Source of the DNA: Methanobrevibacter sp. TLL-48-HuF1
GTDB lineage: Archaea > Methanobacteriota > Methanobacteria > Methanobacteriales > Methanobacteriaceae
Assembly (NCBI RefSeq): GCF_023617305.1
Contig: NZ_CP081485.1
Span: forward strand, 124,001 to 188,000
Direction of reading: 5' to 3'
Length of the DNA: 64,000 nucleotides
Below, in pieces: positions 36,819-46,735 of the stretch. Position numbers and translations under genes: made by a program. Numbering within the stretch: the stretch's first letter is position 1; each line of letters begins with the position of its first letter. The notes below the pieces were generated by a model. That model had not been told where the DNA came from. It saw nothing but the letters and a program-made list of their open reading frames with translations, and made no database searches.

Positions 36819-37694
36819 ATGGTTCATCAAAGTGAAGATCAATTATTCAAGTATGCTACAAAAGAAGATGGCTTTGGATTATTGAAACTTCTTAAAGAAT
36901 CAAATGCAAATATAAAAGAAATAGACTTTGAATCCGAAAATTTAACATATAATCCTACAGAATTAGTAGAATTAGATCCTAAAATATACAAAACAGACAT
37001 GATACTGGAATTAGATCATTTAATTGTATTAACTGAATTCCAGTCAACAATTGTAAAAACAATAGATGAAAAACGATACAGGTTATACACGGCACTTGTG
37101 GATTATGCAAAAAGAAACAATAAACCACTAATACTAATAGTCATCAGCACTGCTGAGAAAACAAAAATAAAGGAATATAAAATAAACAAAGACTGTGTTT
37201 TTACAATTCCAATCGTATCACTAAAAGACTTTGATGGTGATAAAATTATAAATAATATAGAAAATAAAATAAAAAACAATCAAAAAATAACCAGACATGA
37301 AATGCTAAATTTAGCTCTAGCTCCATTTATGAGCTCAAAAAAACCATTAGACAAACAAATAGAAAAAACCGTAAAAACACTAGATGAAGTAAGAAAATCA
37401 ATGAAATGCAGCAGTGATTTTGTATTTGGAATAGAATTATTAATAGTAGAAAAATTCATCAAAAATGAAAGACAACACAAAAAATTAACAAACATACTGA
37501 GGGATACTATGAAAATAATAGATGAATGGAGACAAGAAGACTACGAAAACGGAAAACAAGAAGGAAAAGAAGAAGAAAAAATAAATACTGCAAAAAACAT
37601 GCTAAAAGAAAATTACACCATAAAACAAATAGCAAAAATAACACAATTAAACATTGAATCAATTAAACAAATAAAAGCAGAATCCGGAAAATAA
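36819..37694 (+). CDS. Rpn family recombination-promoting nuclease / PD-(D/E)xK protein
   Basis: 291 residues. The N-terminal half resembles the Rpn (RpnA-E, transposase_31-like) nuclease fold: the block KTDMILELDHLIVLTEFQST has the D...(x)n...E-x-Q order of a PD-(D/E)xK site, followed by YRLYTALVDYAKRNNKPLIL. The C-terminal tail has EDYENGKQEGKEEEK and then a small helix-turn-helix (NYTIKQIAKITQLNIESIKQ), a standard ending of this family. Bacterial Rpn proteins stimulate recA-independent recombination and cut DNA; the archaeal versions are uncharacterised. An AGAGGTGA ribosome site precedes the ATG. Such genes are often variable between strains. Confidence 0.78.
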   Translation: MVHQSEDQLFKYATKEDGFGLLKLLKESNANIKEIDFESENLTYNPTELVELDPKIYKTDMILELDHLIVLTEFQSTIVKTIDEKRYRLYTALVDYAKRNNKPLILIVISTAEKTKIKEYKINKDCVFTIPIVSLKDFDGDKIINNIENKIKNNQKITRHEMLNLALAPFMSSKKPLDKQIEKTVKTLDEVRKSMKCSSDFVFGIELLIVEKFIKNERQHKKLTNILRDTMKIIDEWRQEDYENGKQEGKEEEKINTAKNMLKENYTIKQIAKITQLNIESIKQIKAESGK

Positions 37695-37974
37695 AATAAA
37701 AAACTTTTAAATCCACAAATAATCAAATTAAATTAATTTAAAGGGAGATTTTATTTTCCTAAAACTTTTTTTAATAACTAAAAAAAACCTATTATACTAT
37801 TTTACCAAATATTTACACCAAAAAAATATTCATTTACCCTACTTTCGTAAAATGAAAATCTAAATATTTTTTAATTTAATTATTAAATTTCTCTATGAAT
37901 TACGTATATCTCATTCATACCCATTGCTGAAAAAATTCAGACTCTCAAAATAATTTTATATACTTATGAATCAC

Positions 37975-38103
37975 TTAATCAAAATCATCACTGTCATCAA
38001 AGTCATTCCCCCAATCCAGACTATCTGATAAGTCAGATCCACATTCTTCACATATTGCTCTTGATGAATCATTCAGATGGCCACAAACATTACATGTAAT
38101 CAT
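37975..38103 (-). CDS. Tiny zinc-ribbon protein with acidic tail (42 residues)
   Basis: A small gene with a strong GGAGGT ribosome site. From the second of two adjacent ATGs (best spacing) it encodes MITCNVCGHLNDSSRAICEE followed by CGSDL and an acidic end rich in Asp (DWGNDFDDSDDFD). The CxxC...CxxC arrangement is a complete zinc ribbon. The acidic tail could mimic nucleic acid or bind basic partners. It lies alone between an Rpn-type gene and an HTH gene, with AT-rich flanks. Coding is supported by the ribosome site, the paired CxxC motifs and an in-frame stop; function unknown. Confidence 0.75.
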   Translation of the reverse strand: MITCNVCGHLNDSSRAICEECGSDLSDSLDWGNDFDDSDDFD

Positions 38104-38362
38104 CATAATACCTCCATTAAAGTAGTTTAAAAACTATTTCAGGATATTTATCTATTAAAATAGCTGTGAACTAATCAATTAAATAACCTTTCATTTCCCC
38201 ATAATTATCAAAATATAAAATAATCATAACTGATATTTATAATATTATATATGGAAGAACAAGTTTATATTTATTAAGTTATTGTTGTCCTATTGATTTT
38301 AAGATAATTTAAACATTATTTATCTTCATCAAGTCCTTTCCGATTATTAAAAAATAAAATAG

Positions 38363-38833
38363 CTATTTATTATTTAAAATATAATAAACTGTTCTAAGAG
38401 GAATATCTAATTTTGAAGCTATATCCTTTGGTTTTAAACCTTCTTCTTTTAAAGATTTGACTTCCTCATAATCATGTTTTTTAGAATAATTACTGAATTT
38501 AATTCCCTGTTTATTTTTTCTAAGGAGATAATAAACTTTATTTTGAGAAATATTCAATAAACCTGCAATCTCCTTTGCCTTTTTACCTTTTTTAGCTAAA
38601 TCCAATACATCTTTTTCCAATGATGAGTATTTAGGTTTAGCTCCCCAGTTATACTTTTTAGAAACAGTAATATCAAGCTGGTCCAAAGCATCAATATAAT
38701 TCTTGGAAATCCTATTAAAAATACTGGGACAACAGGTAATCTCTTCCAGATTGGGATATTCTTCAATTAAATCCAAAATAGTTGAAGAAGTTAATCCTTT
38801 TGTTATATGTACAGAAGTAACATCCTCATCCAT
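38363..38833 (-). CDS. Protein with C-terminal double helix-turn-helix, DUF1699-like N-terminus
   Basis: 156 residues from the ATG at 38833 (GTGAT ribosome site inside the end of the upstream gene; a GTG and another ATG two or three codons earlier are alternatives). The N-terminal 60 residues (TSVHITKGLTSSTILDLIEE, YPNLEEITCCPSIFNRIS) resemble the DUF1699 type. Two similar HTH units follow: KKAKEIAGLLNISQNKVYYL and LKPKDIASKLDIPLRTVYYI. It is probably a DNA-binding regulator. Its start overlaps the end of the DUF530-like gene, so the two are coupled. Target unknown. Confidence 0.65.
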   Translation of the reverse strand: MDEDVTSVHITKGLTSSTILDLIEEYPNLEEITCCPSIFNRISKNYIDALDQLDITVSKKYNWGAKPKYSSLEKDVLDLAKKGKKAKEIAGLLNISQNKVYYLLRKNKQGIKFSNYSKKHDYEEVKSLKEEGLKPKDIASKLDIPLRTVYYILNNK

Positions 38834-38838
38834 AAACA

Positions 38839-40416
38839 TCACTTCTTAATTAAATCTAAAAATTTCTTGGATTTTGCACTTTTTGGTTTTCTGATATGAT
38901 TAATATTTTTAAGTTCCTTTTTAATTTTAGAATCATTAATATTTAATACATTTCCAATAGTTTCTATTTCTATATTACCATGTTCATGTATTAAACCAGC
39001 ACCTAAAGCAGGATAGTTAAATAAAATATTTGAGTTTTTGGACTGTTTTTCAAACTTGAATTTTTCATATAAAATAAGATCCATATCAGGAATTGAAATT
39101 ATTTTCAAGTCTGTAAACTCATTTAAAACCTTGATAACCTTTTTAAAAGTAGTCTGGAACACTTTACGTTGTTGACGGTCAAGTTCTGCTCTAATATATG
39201 GAAATGGACCATTGCTAATCTTACGGTTATTGTGTGATGTTGTTAAGTAATATCTGAAAATATCCCACATCATTAAAGTAGGAGCCATATTTTCAAATAT
39301 GGTTTTTTCAATATTTTCCCTTATTTTTAAATCTCTTTTTAAAGAACGGTTGTAATTGCCAAATTCATCAATGAAATGAAGCTTTTCAAATTCTTCTGTA
39401 ATCTTTGACTGTCTCCAGGATTCTAACTCTCCAATATCATATTCTTCAATAAACCCTGGAATTTCATTTTCATATTTATATCGAATGGCATCATATTTGT
39501 TAATTCTTTTAAAATCAGACAGTTTCCTTTTTAAAATAGAGTCTTTAATGCTGGAAATAATGTCTTCACTATATTTAACATAACTGATAGCCAGTGCATT
39601 TCTGACATATTTATCGTCAATAATAGCTGGTTTGGTTCTGTGAAATCTTAAAACTTCAATTCTGACGTCTTTTCCGTATCTGTTCCTAACTTCCTCTTCA
39701 TAATTATTGATATATTCTGAATCCAGAGTTACGTTCTTACGAATCCAACGTCCATTTTCATCTCTAAAACGGATAACTAAAGAAATAGTTTTTACAAGAC
39801 CTTTACGTTCCTGTTTAAGAATATTTAATACTTTTTTAAATGAATTTCTTCCATAACCGGATAATTCACTCATTAACACTAAATAATTGCCAGACAAAGG
39901 CAAATATGGAATAATTTCCAACCTGTAGGTTGCATCCCTGTTTATTTTAAAAGAGAAATTTTCATGACTGCAGCTGCATTTTTCACCTTTAAGTCTGAAC
40001 TCGCTTAGAGAATATTTCTTATAACATGAATCACATTTAAGATAACCGCATTGTTCCAAATGTCCAATTGCAATTTTATGAGCATCAATAGCTGATTTTA
40101 CTCTGTCTAGAACATTTTTTTTAGCATTAGCTTTCATTCTAAACATCTGATTATGTCTACTATTTTCACTCATTTCCTCAAGTGAAACTTCAGCTATTGC
40201 TTTTGTACCATATTTATTTAAGGATGTAAAAGGAGTGGTGTATCCTTGTGCATCCATACTTTCTTTTAATTCCTGTAGATTGTTTAATCTGTCATCTAGT
40301 TTATAGTATAATCTTTTGAAATTTTCAAACTCTTCAATATTATTCAAACTAATACGGTCATTTGAAATCTCTTTGAGATATTTTTCAGCCTTTGCAACTA
40401 GAGCAGATTCTTCCAT
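38839..40416 (-). CDS. DUF530-like protein of methanogens with zinc-ribbon
   Basis: 525 residues from the ATG at 40416 (GTGAT site). The N-terminus is helical and charged. A zinc ribbon occurs at about residues 143-170 (YLKCDSCYKKYSLSEF, then KCSCSH). The middle contains IIPYLPLSGNYLVLMSELSG and basic stretches (HRTKPAIIDDKYVRNALAIS), and the C-terminal third is again helical, with basic NHIRKPKSAKSKKF at the end. I think this is the DUF530 family, found only in methanogens and relatives; nothing is known of its function. The zinc ribbon and the basic tail suggest nucleic acid binding. It is cotranscribed with the HTH gene and lies 15-25 bases downstream of metG. Confidence 0.6.
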   Translation of the reverse strand: MEESALVAKAEKYLKEISNDRISLNNIEEFENFKRLYYKLDDRLNNLQELKESMDAQGYTTPFTSLNKYGTKAIAEVSLEEMSENSRHNQMFRMKANAKKNVLDRVKSAIDAHKIAIGHLEQCGYLKCDSCYKKYSLSEFRLKGEKCSCSHENFSFKINRDATYRLEIIPYLPLSGNYLVLMSELSGYGRNSFKKVLNILKQERKGLVKTISLVIRFRDENGRWIRKNVTLDSEYINNYEEEVRNRYGKDVRIEVLRFHRTKPAIIDDKYVRNALAISYVKYSEDIISSIKDSILKRKLSDFKRINKYDAIRYKYENEIPGFIEEYDIGELESWRQSKITEEFEKLHFIDEFGNYNRSLKRDLKIRENIEKTIFENMAPTLMMWDIFRYYLTTSHNNRKISNGPFPYIRAELDRQQRKVFQTTFKKVIKVLNEFTDLKIISIPDMDLILYEKFKFEKQSKNSNILFNYPALGAGLIHEHGNIEIETIGNVLNINDSKIKKELKNINHIRKPKSAKSKKFLDLIKK

Positions 40417-40440
40417 TAAAATCACTGAATTAAATTAAGA

Positions 40441-42423
40441 TTATTGTATTCTTTCACCGACTTCACATTCATCTGGAGACAATAATGCTGCACTTTCTCC
40501 AGTTGCAAGAATCATTCCTTCAGATAAGGTTCCGAATAATTTTGCAGGTTGTAAGTTAACAACAACAGCCACTTTTCTGTCAATTAATTCTTCAGGAGCA
40601 TACTGTTTTGCAAGACCTGCTACAATTTGTCTTGTTTCATCTCCAATATCTACCTGTAATTTTAATAATTTATCAGATTTTTCTATTTTTTCAGCTTCTT
40701 TTACCTGTCCAATTTTAATAACTACTTTGTCAAAATCATCAATACTAATTAAATCACTCATATTTTCATCCTCACTTTCTTTTAAGTTTTTCTGCAATTC
40801 TTCTTTTTGTTTGTTAATTACATCATCTTCAATTTTTGTAAATAACGGTTTAGCTTTATTTATTTTGTGTCCTTCAGCTAATGGGACTTTTGCATCTTTC
40901 CACTCATCAGGAGTAGACAGATTAATAATTTTAGCTATAGCATCAGCTTTATTTGGAATATAAGGTTTAAGTACATAAGCTAATGTTTTAGCCAGTTGAT
41001 TTGATAAATATAAACAGTTAGCTGCTTTTTGCATGTCTTCTTTAACAGCTTTCCATGGTTCCTGATCATTGAAATATTTATTACCTATTTTAGCTACCCT
41101 ATAAATCTCAAGCAATCCGTCTCTAAATTCAAAATCTGAAATATACTCTCCGACAGTATCTGGAAGTTTTTCAATAGTTTCTTTGAATTTAATATCTTCT
41201 GCAGAGGGATTTTTATATTCAGGTATTTCGCCGTCAAAGAATTTATGAGTAAATGTAAAGGTTCTATGTAAAAAGTTACCAATAACATCTGCCAATTCAT
41301 CATTATTTCTTCTCTGGAAATCATCCCATGAGAAATCAGTATCTTTGTTTAAAGGTGCATTTATAGTTAAGTAATATCTAAGTAAATCAGGGTCAAATTT
41401 ATCAACAAAATCTGCTATCCAAACAACCCAATTTTTACTGGTAGACATTTTTTCCCCTTCCAAAGATAAAAATTCTCCAGCATATATGTTATCCGGCAAT
41501 TTACAGCCATATGCCTTAAGAAGTCCCGGCCAAAAGATTGAATGATGATAAATAATATCCTTACCAATGAAATGGATTACAGTATCATTCCAATAATCTT
41601 CCCATTTAATGCCAGTTTCCCTTGACCATTGTGCAGCTGATGAGATATAACCTAAAAATGCTTCAACCCAAACATAAAGTACTTTGCCTTTAGCTTCATC
41701 AAGAGGTATATGTATTCCCCAATCCATATCTCTTGTTAAAACCCAGTCATTTAATCCTTCTTTAAGCCAGTTTCTGGCATAATTTCTAACATTAGCCGGA
41801 AGATTTTCATTATTGTTAATATAATCTTTCAAATCATCTTCAAACTCGCTTAACTTAAAGAAATATTGGTAAGTATCCTTAATAACTGGAGTGGAACCGC
41901 AGGTTAAACATCTAGGTTCATCAAGTTCAGTAGGTTCCAAAGCCCTTCCGCATTTTTCACAGTGATCACCACGTGCTTCAGATCCGCAAACAGGACATAT
42001 ACCTTCAACATAACGGTCAGGCAAAAACTTATTACACTTTTCACAGTACAGCTGCTGAATATCCTTTTTATAAATTAACCCCTTATTATATAATTCTAAA
42101 AAGAAATTCTGAGCAATTTCATAATGTAAATCATCAGTAGTTCTTGTAAAGTTATCTAGGGAAATATTCATTGACTCTACATCACGAACAATCATATCAT
42201 GATATCTTTTAGCAATTTCAATCGGTTTTTTGTTTTCGTTATCAGCTTTAACAGCAATTGGAGTACCGTGTTCATCAGTAGCACAAACTAATAGAACATC
42301 ATTATCAATCATACGATTATATCTTGCATAAATATCAGCAGGCAAGTAAGTAGAACGAATATGACCTAAATGACAGGGTCCATTTGCATAAGGAAGCGCA
42401 CATGAAATAAAAATTTTAGACAT
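40441..42423 (-). CDS. metG: Methionyl-tRNA synthetase
   Basis: 660 residues. Charges tRNA-Met. The class I signature HLGH (HIGH-type) is in [13 protein letters not shown] (about residue 18) and the KMSKS-type loop is [12 protein letters not shown] (about 325). A four-knuckle zinc insertion ([20 protein letters not shown] and then [16 protein letters not shown], about 127-175) is of the archaeal type. The C-terminal 110 residues ([20 protein letters not shown] to the end) are the EMAP/Trbp111-like tRNA-binding dimerisation domain fused in one chain. GGAGA ribosome site before the ATG. The DUF530-like and HTH genes follow on the same strand. Confidence 0.97.
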   Translation of the reverse strand: MSKIFISCALPYANGPCHLGHIRSTYLPADIYARYNRMIDNDVLLVCATDEHGTPIAVKADNENKKPIEIAKRYHDMIVRDVESMNISLDNFTRTTDDLHYEIAQNFFLELYNKGLIYKKDIQQLYCEKCNKFLPDRYVEGICPVCGSEARGDHCEKCGRALEPTELDEPRCLTCGSTPVIKDTYQYFFKLSEFEDDLKDYINNNENLPANVRNYARNWLKEGLNDWVLTRDMDWGIHIPLDEAKGKVLYVWVEAFLGYISSAAQWSRETGIKWEDYWNDTVIHFIGKDIIYHHSIFWPGLLKAYGCKLPDNIYAGEFLSLEGEKMSTSKNWVVWIADFVDKFDPDLLRYYLTINAPLNKDTDFSWDDFQRRNNDELADVIGNFLHRTFTFTHKFFDGEIPEYKNPSAEDIKFKETIEKLPDTVGEYISDFEFRDGLLEIYRVAKIGNKYFNDQEPWKAVKEDMQKAANCLYLSNQLAKTLAYVLKPYIPNKADAIAKIINLSTPDEWKDAKVPLAEGHKINKAKPLFTKIEDDVINKQKEELQKNLKESEDENMSDLISIDDFDKVVIKIGQVKEAEKIEKSDKLLKLQVDIGDETRQIVAGLAKQYAPEELIDRKVAVVVNLQPAKLFGTLSEGMILATGESAALLSPDECEVGERIQ

Positions 42424-42705
42424 TAATCTTTTCTCCTAACTTTTTTAAGCATTAATAATTTTGTCATTCATATAATATAAAATTAATATATACAAAGTCA
42501 ATTTATAAATGTTTTAAAATAAGTTGAGATTAAAAATAAGATAAAATTAAGCAAAATTATGTAATTAAGTTTAAATTATTGTTACTTATGAAAAATAAAG
42601 TACTAGGTTAAGTTAACTTTTTTAAAAGAATAAAGAAACTATTTAATTAAATTAAGACATACATTATAATATTTATAAAGAAAGAATCTGTAAAGAGGTT
42701 AAAAA

Positions 42706-43269
42706 ATGATTAAATGTCCTAAATGTGGCAATGAAGTAGATTCAGATGATGAATACTGTAAACATTGCTCATATAAATTGAAAAAGAAACCCATAACAGA
42801 TAAGAAAAATATAATCATAATAGCTTTAATTATAATAATTATAGCTATAATTGGTGTTATTTGTTATTCAATGTTCACTACAGAACCTGTAAAAGTAGTG
42901 GATGTTGGAGTGGGAACTTTTAATTGCAGTAATGAATTGAATTTCACTTTAAACCAGACTGACGGCCCTTTTAAAGAATATATAGCAGATAATGGAAGAT
43001 ATACTGTAAAGGTATTCAATCTTTCTCAGGGAAGCTATTATTATAATTACGGATTAAGTTTAGCTAATAATGAAATTAAAACATATCCATCATCAGTTAT
43101 TGATAATGTATTAATATACAATTCAACAGCTAATGTGGGAGAATATGTCGGAGAACCACGATTTATTGCAATAATTGACAATAATGATAAAAACCTGCAA
43201 ATTCAAATTGTAACTCCTGAAGTGGAAGATACTGTACAAATAGCTAACAGCTTTCAATTTAAGAATTAA
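42706..43269 (+). CDS. Zinc-ribbon, single-membrane-segment protein
   Basis: 187 residues. MIKCPKCGNEVDSDDEYCKH with the following CSYKL is a zinc ribbon at the N-terminus (residues 4-22), followed by a basic linker, a hydrophobic membrane segment (IIIIALIIIIIAIIGVICYS, about 37-58) and an external domain of about 130 residues with no cysteine cluster. This zinc ribbon plus membrane segment plus outside domain plan is very common among Methanobrevibacter proteins of unknown function. The outside part (NCSNELNFTLNQTDG, YTVKVFNLSQGSYYYN) has several sequons. It is convergent with the next gene and overlaps it by 4 bases. Confidence 0.7.
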   Translation: MIKCPKCGNEVDSDDEYCKHCSYKLKKKPITDKKNIIIIALIIIIIAIIGVICYSMFTTEPVKVVDVGVGTFNCSNELNFTLNQTDGPFKEYIADNGRYTVKVFNLSQGSYYYNYGLSLANNEIKTYPSSVIDNVLIYNSTANVGEYVGEPRFIAIIDNNDKNLQIQIVTPEVEDTVQIANSFQFKN

Positions 43270-44894
43270 AAATCAAATAATGATTTTTGAGTACTCTTAA
43301 ACTCAATAATTTTTCCTTTTTTTATTTTATCAATATTTTCATCCATAATAGCTACTGCTTTAGATCTAAGTTCATAATCTGTTTTTTTAACACCGACCAT
43401 TTTAGAAAACCCTGGAAATTTTATATTAGCCTCTTCATTAAACCACATTTTCCTAAAAAAGTACCAGAAATGACCATCTTCATCTATAAAACACCATTTT
43501 CTGTAAGTTTTTGGATTAACATTTCTAGAATTTTTAGTTAAAGCTTTTTTATTCTCCATATAATCAAAAAATGGACATATTCTCATTGTTTTAGCTAATT
43601 CATAAAATTTATTTTCAAGAGCATCTTTATTGAATTCCCATATCCCCTTATTCGTAATTTGACCAAAATTATCTTCACAAGTAAATGCACAATTAAATTC
43701 TTCCATTACATATCTGCATGGAAAATCAGTTGATTTGAAATTTTCATAATTACAACAGTAATCTTTTGACAAACAGTTTTCTTCTTTTTCTAAAGTACAT
43801 AAAAATACATCATAAATATCTTCAAAGTTTACTTCTTCACCATTAACTTTAATTAATAAGTTTTCATTATCTTCCTGGCTTAATATCTCCATTTCATCTT
43901 TTAACTGATTAAAATCATCAATGGTGAATTTGTCCACTTTTTTAAATTTAGGAAATTCCTGGTCGTCCAATACTTCATCATCAAAATCAAATAATTCTAA
44001 TTTTATAGTATTTTCCTTAAATTTATTTATAAATCTTGATAAAATTGTATTTGGCTGATTAAAAGCAAATATTTCTACATTACAGCCCATGGATAATAAA
44101 AAATCAATCCATAACCTTTCTTCATTATTCCATTTATTAAATTCCGGCCATTTAAAAACAAAAAGAATTTCTTCACCATTATACGCTAAATATGGTCTAA
44201 ATGAATCAAAACATTCATTGTTTGAATTTAATCTGTGCAATATGGAACATGTTTGTTTTGAAGACAATTCAGCAAAGATAAATAAAAGAATATTTATTTC
44301 AAAAAATTCTTTAATAATTCCATGCTTTTCCAATTCTACAGTCATAAATTTAATAAAATCTTCATCAAAGTATTCTACAAAAATATCTAAACAAAGATAT
44401 TTATTGAAATCGAATAAATTCCTATCAAATTCACATTCTTCTAAAAATGATTCTTTAACTTTTTCATCTTGTTTATCTAAAAAAACCTTTAAAAAATCAT
44501 CAAACATATTTAAATGAAACAAATTCAAAAGATTGAATAAACTCTGATTACTATAATCATATTCATCATCAATTATCTCTAAAACATCTAAAAACCTATC
44601 TTTTATTTTAGCTTTATTAAAAGAAAAAGGCAAATCAAAATCATCTGAAAAAAATGACACCAAATCAAAATATTCTTCATTTGGTTCTTCCCCAACTATA
44701 TCCTCCAAAAAAAGATATTTAAATAATTCCCTCCAGAAAAAAGAATCTAAAAATACAAAATAATCAGAAGAGATATAATAATCTCTTAAAATTTTATCAG
44801 AAGTTTTGATATCATCTCCAACATTATATGCTTCAAAAATTTCATCATACTCATATTCTACAGATTTAACTGTAATATTTCCCCTATGTGTCAT
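43266..44894 (-). CDS. Uncharacterised cysteine-conserved protein, tandem paralogue 1, with PIP-like C-terminus
   Basis: 542 residues from the ATG at 44894, chosen because it aligns with the start of its paralogue (MTHRGNITVKS versus MVCRGNLTFQS). I do not recognise a named family. The N-terminal 250 residues are acidic and helical. The C-terminal third is most conserved between the two copies and has cysteines in LSKDYCC, FPCRYV, MRICPFFDYM and KWCFIDEDGH, an order that could bind a [4Fe-4S] cluster or zinc. The protein ends in QKSLFDF, which resembles the Q-x-x-(L/I)-F-x-F archaeal PCNA-interacting motif. With its twin it lies next to the primase genes, hinting at DNA replication or repair. 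Confidence 0.65.
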   Translation of the reverse strand: MTHRGNITVKSVEYEYDEIFEAYNVGDDIKTSDKILRDYYISSDYFVFLDSFFWRELFKYLFLEDIVGEEPNEEYFDLVSFFSDDFDLPFSFNKAKIKDRFLDVLEIIDDEYDYSNQSLFNLLNLFHLNMFDDFLKVFLDKQDEKVKESFLEECEFDRNLFDFNKYLCLDIFVEYFDEDFIKFMTVELEKHGIIKEFFEINILLFIFAELSSKQTCSILHRLNSNNECFDSFRPYLAYNGEEILFVFKWPEFNKWNNEERLWIDFLLSMGCNVEIFAFNQPNTILSRFINKFKENTIKLELFDFDDEVLDDQEFPKFKKVDKFTIDDFNQLKDEMEILSQEDNENLLIKVNGEEVNFEDIYDVFLCTLEKEENCLSKDYCCNYENFKSTDFPCRYVMEEFNCAFTCEDNFGQITNKGIWEFNKDALENKFYELAKTMRICPFFDYMENKKALTKNSRNVNPKTYRKWCFIDEDGHFWYFFRKMWFNEEANIKFPGFSKMVGVKKTDYELRSKAVAIMDENIDKIKKGKIIEFKSTQKSLFDF

Positions 44895-44989
44895 TATACT
44901 CACTGTAAATTATTAATTTTTTTAAACAGAAATGTTAAATCAAATATAAACTTTTTAAAAAATGAAAAATAATATTTTCAATTTAAAAA

Positions 44990-46606
44990 TTAAAAATCAA
45001 ACCTCATCTGTTCAGTATCATCCTTTTTCATACTTTTTTTCTGTTTTTTAAGTTTATCATCTAAAATAGCTACAGCTTTAGATTTAACATTTTCATCTGT
45101 TTTTTTAACACCTGCCATTTTAGAAAATCCTGGAAAATCCAAATCAGCTTCATCACTAAACCAGACTTTCCTTAAAAAGTACCATGAATGACCATAATCA
45201 TCTACAAAACACCACTGATGCATAGTTTTAGGATTGATGTTTTTAAGATACTTGGTTAAAGATTTTTTATTTGACATATAATCAAAAAACGGACATATTT
45301 TCATTGTTTTGGATAAATCCTTAAGCTTACCCCTAACTTTATCTTTATCGAATTTCCATATTCCATCATCAGTAATATGGCCAAATCCGTCAGTTACATT
45401 AAAAATAGAACTGAAATATTCCTCAACATACTTACATGGAAATTTGCTGGGATTTGAATCCCCATATCTGCAGCAGTAATCTTTAGATAATCCTTTATTT
45501 TCTTTTTCTGAAGTACATAAAAATACATCATAAATATCTTCAAAGATTACTTCTTCTTCATCAAGTTTAATTACTATATTTTCATTATTTAAATTGTTTA
45601 TTTCATTTTTCAGTTGTCTGAAATCATCAATCATTAATTTATCTGATTTTTCTAATTTAAAGTTCTCCTGTCCATTTTCATCCAGATTAAATAACTCCAA
45701 TTTAATTTTATTTTCTTTAAATTTATTTACAAATCTGGACAATGAGTTATTGGATTTGTTAAAAGCAAAAATTTCAACATCAAAACCTGAATTTAATAAA
45801 AAATCAATCCAAAGTACTTCCAAATCATCAAAGTGTTTTTTAGATTCATCCCACATGAAAACAAAAATCATATCATGGCCATTGAAAGCTAAATATGGGT
45901 TAAAAGAGTTAAAACTTTCCTTATTTAAATTTAATCTGTTAATAATTGACAATAGTTGATCTTTGGAAATTTTGGAAAAAATTGAGTTTACTACATTCAT
46001 TGCAGAAAACTTTTCATTAATTCCATATTTTTCCAGTTCATCATCAATGAATTTAGAAAATTTATCACCAAAATATTTCTTGAACATGGTAAAATAATCA
46101 TAGCGTCTTCCTTCATTATAATATTCATCAAGATATTTAAAACCGTGAGAATGGAGAAAAGATTTTCTGACTTTTTTATTTTGTTTATTGAAAAAAACTT
46201 CCATAAAATCTTCAAATAAACTTAATTCCTTTACATTCACCATATTAAACAAAGCATGCTCATTAAGATTTGCTTGAACAGTTATTATTTGAGAAAAAAT
46301 ATCAATTCTTTCCTGAATATCTTTAATATTACATGAGAATGGAATCATATCTTCATAAAATCTAGAATAAAGGTTTTCAAAATCAGTTTTGGAAAATTCC
46401 CTGCCAGTTATATCCTCCCAATAAATACAATCAAACAGACTTTTCCAAAAAGAGCTATTTAAAAAAGTATAATAACCAGAATAAGTATAATAATCAGCTA
46501 AAATCTGAACATCATTTTTAATGTCGCCATCAACATCATAAGCCTCATAAACTTCATCATATTCACATTCAAATGACTGAAATGTTAAATTACCTCTACA
46601 TACCAT
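44990..46606 (-). CDS. Uncharacterised cysteine-conserved protein, tandem paralogue 2, with PIP-like C-terminus
   Basis: 538 residues; clear full-length paralogue of the gene just downstream (shared starts RGN(L/I)T, FECEYDEVYEAYDVDGD, the acidic middle with LWIDFLL and the cysteine-rich end). Conserved cysteines: LSKDYCC, FPCKYV, MKICPFFDYM, QWCFVDDYGH. The C-terminus is EQMRFDF, again a possible PCNA-interacting tail, preceded by a Lys-rich linker. An AAGGGT ribosome site precedes the ATG. It is divergent from priL, with 129 bases between the starts. The two copies arose by tandem duplication and have since diverged to roughly half identity by eye. Confidence 0.65.
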   Translation of the reverse strand: MVCRGNLTFQSFECEYDEVYEAYDVDGDIKNDVQILADYYTYSGYYTFLNSSFWKSLFDCIYWEDITGREFSKTDFENLYSRFYEDMIPFSCNIKDIQERIDIFSQIITVQANLNEHALFNMVNVKELSLFEDFMEVFFNKQNKKVRKSFLHSHGFKYLDEYYNEGRRYDYFTMFKKYFGDKFSKFIDDELEKYGINEKFSAMNVVNSIFSKISKDQLLSIINRLNLNKESFNSFNPYLAFNGHDMIFVFMWDESKKHFDDLEVLWIDFLLNSGFDVEIFAFNKSNNSLSRFVNKFKENKIKLELFNLDENGQENFKLEKSDKLMIDDFRQLKNEINNLNNENIVIKLDEEEVIFEDIYDVFLCTSEKENKGLSKDYCCRYGDSNPSKFPCKYVEEYFSSIFNVTDGFGHITDDGIWKFDKDKVRGKLKDLSKTMKICPFFDYMSNKKSLTKYLKNINPKTMHQWCFVDDYGHSWYFLRKVWFSDEADLDFPGFSKMAGVKKTDENVKSKAVAILDDKLKKQKKSMKKDDTEQMRFDF

Positions 46607-46735
46607 ATATACTACCCTTAAAAATCTTAATTATTATTTTAATAATCAGTAATATTAACAATTTTCTATTAAAAAAGCAATAATGACCTTAAAAATAAGA
46701 TAATTTTTTAAAACATGAAATAAAATATAAAAAAC

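Noticed and set aside
37695-37974. Gap between the Rpn-type gene and the zinc-ribbon gene searched for tRNA or small RNA
   Set aside because: No cloverleaf or conserved RNA motif could be recognised.
42424-42705. Gap upstream of metG and the zinc-ribbon membrane protein
   Set aside because: Presumably two divergent promoters; AT-rich with no structure strong enough to report as a riboswitch.
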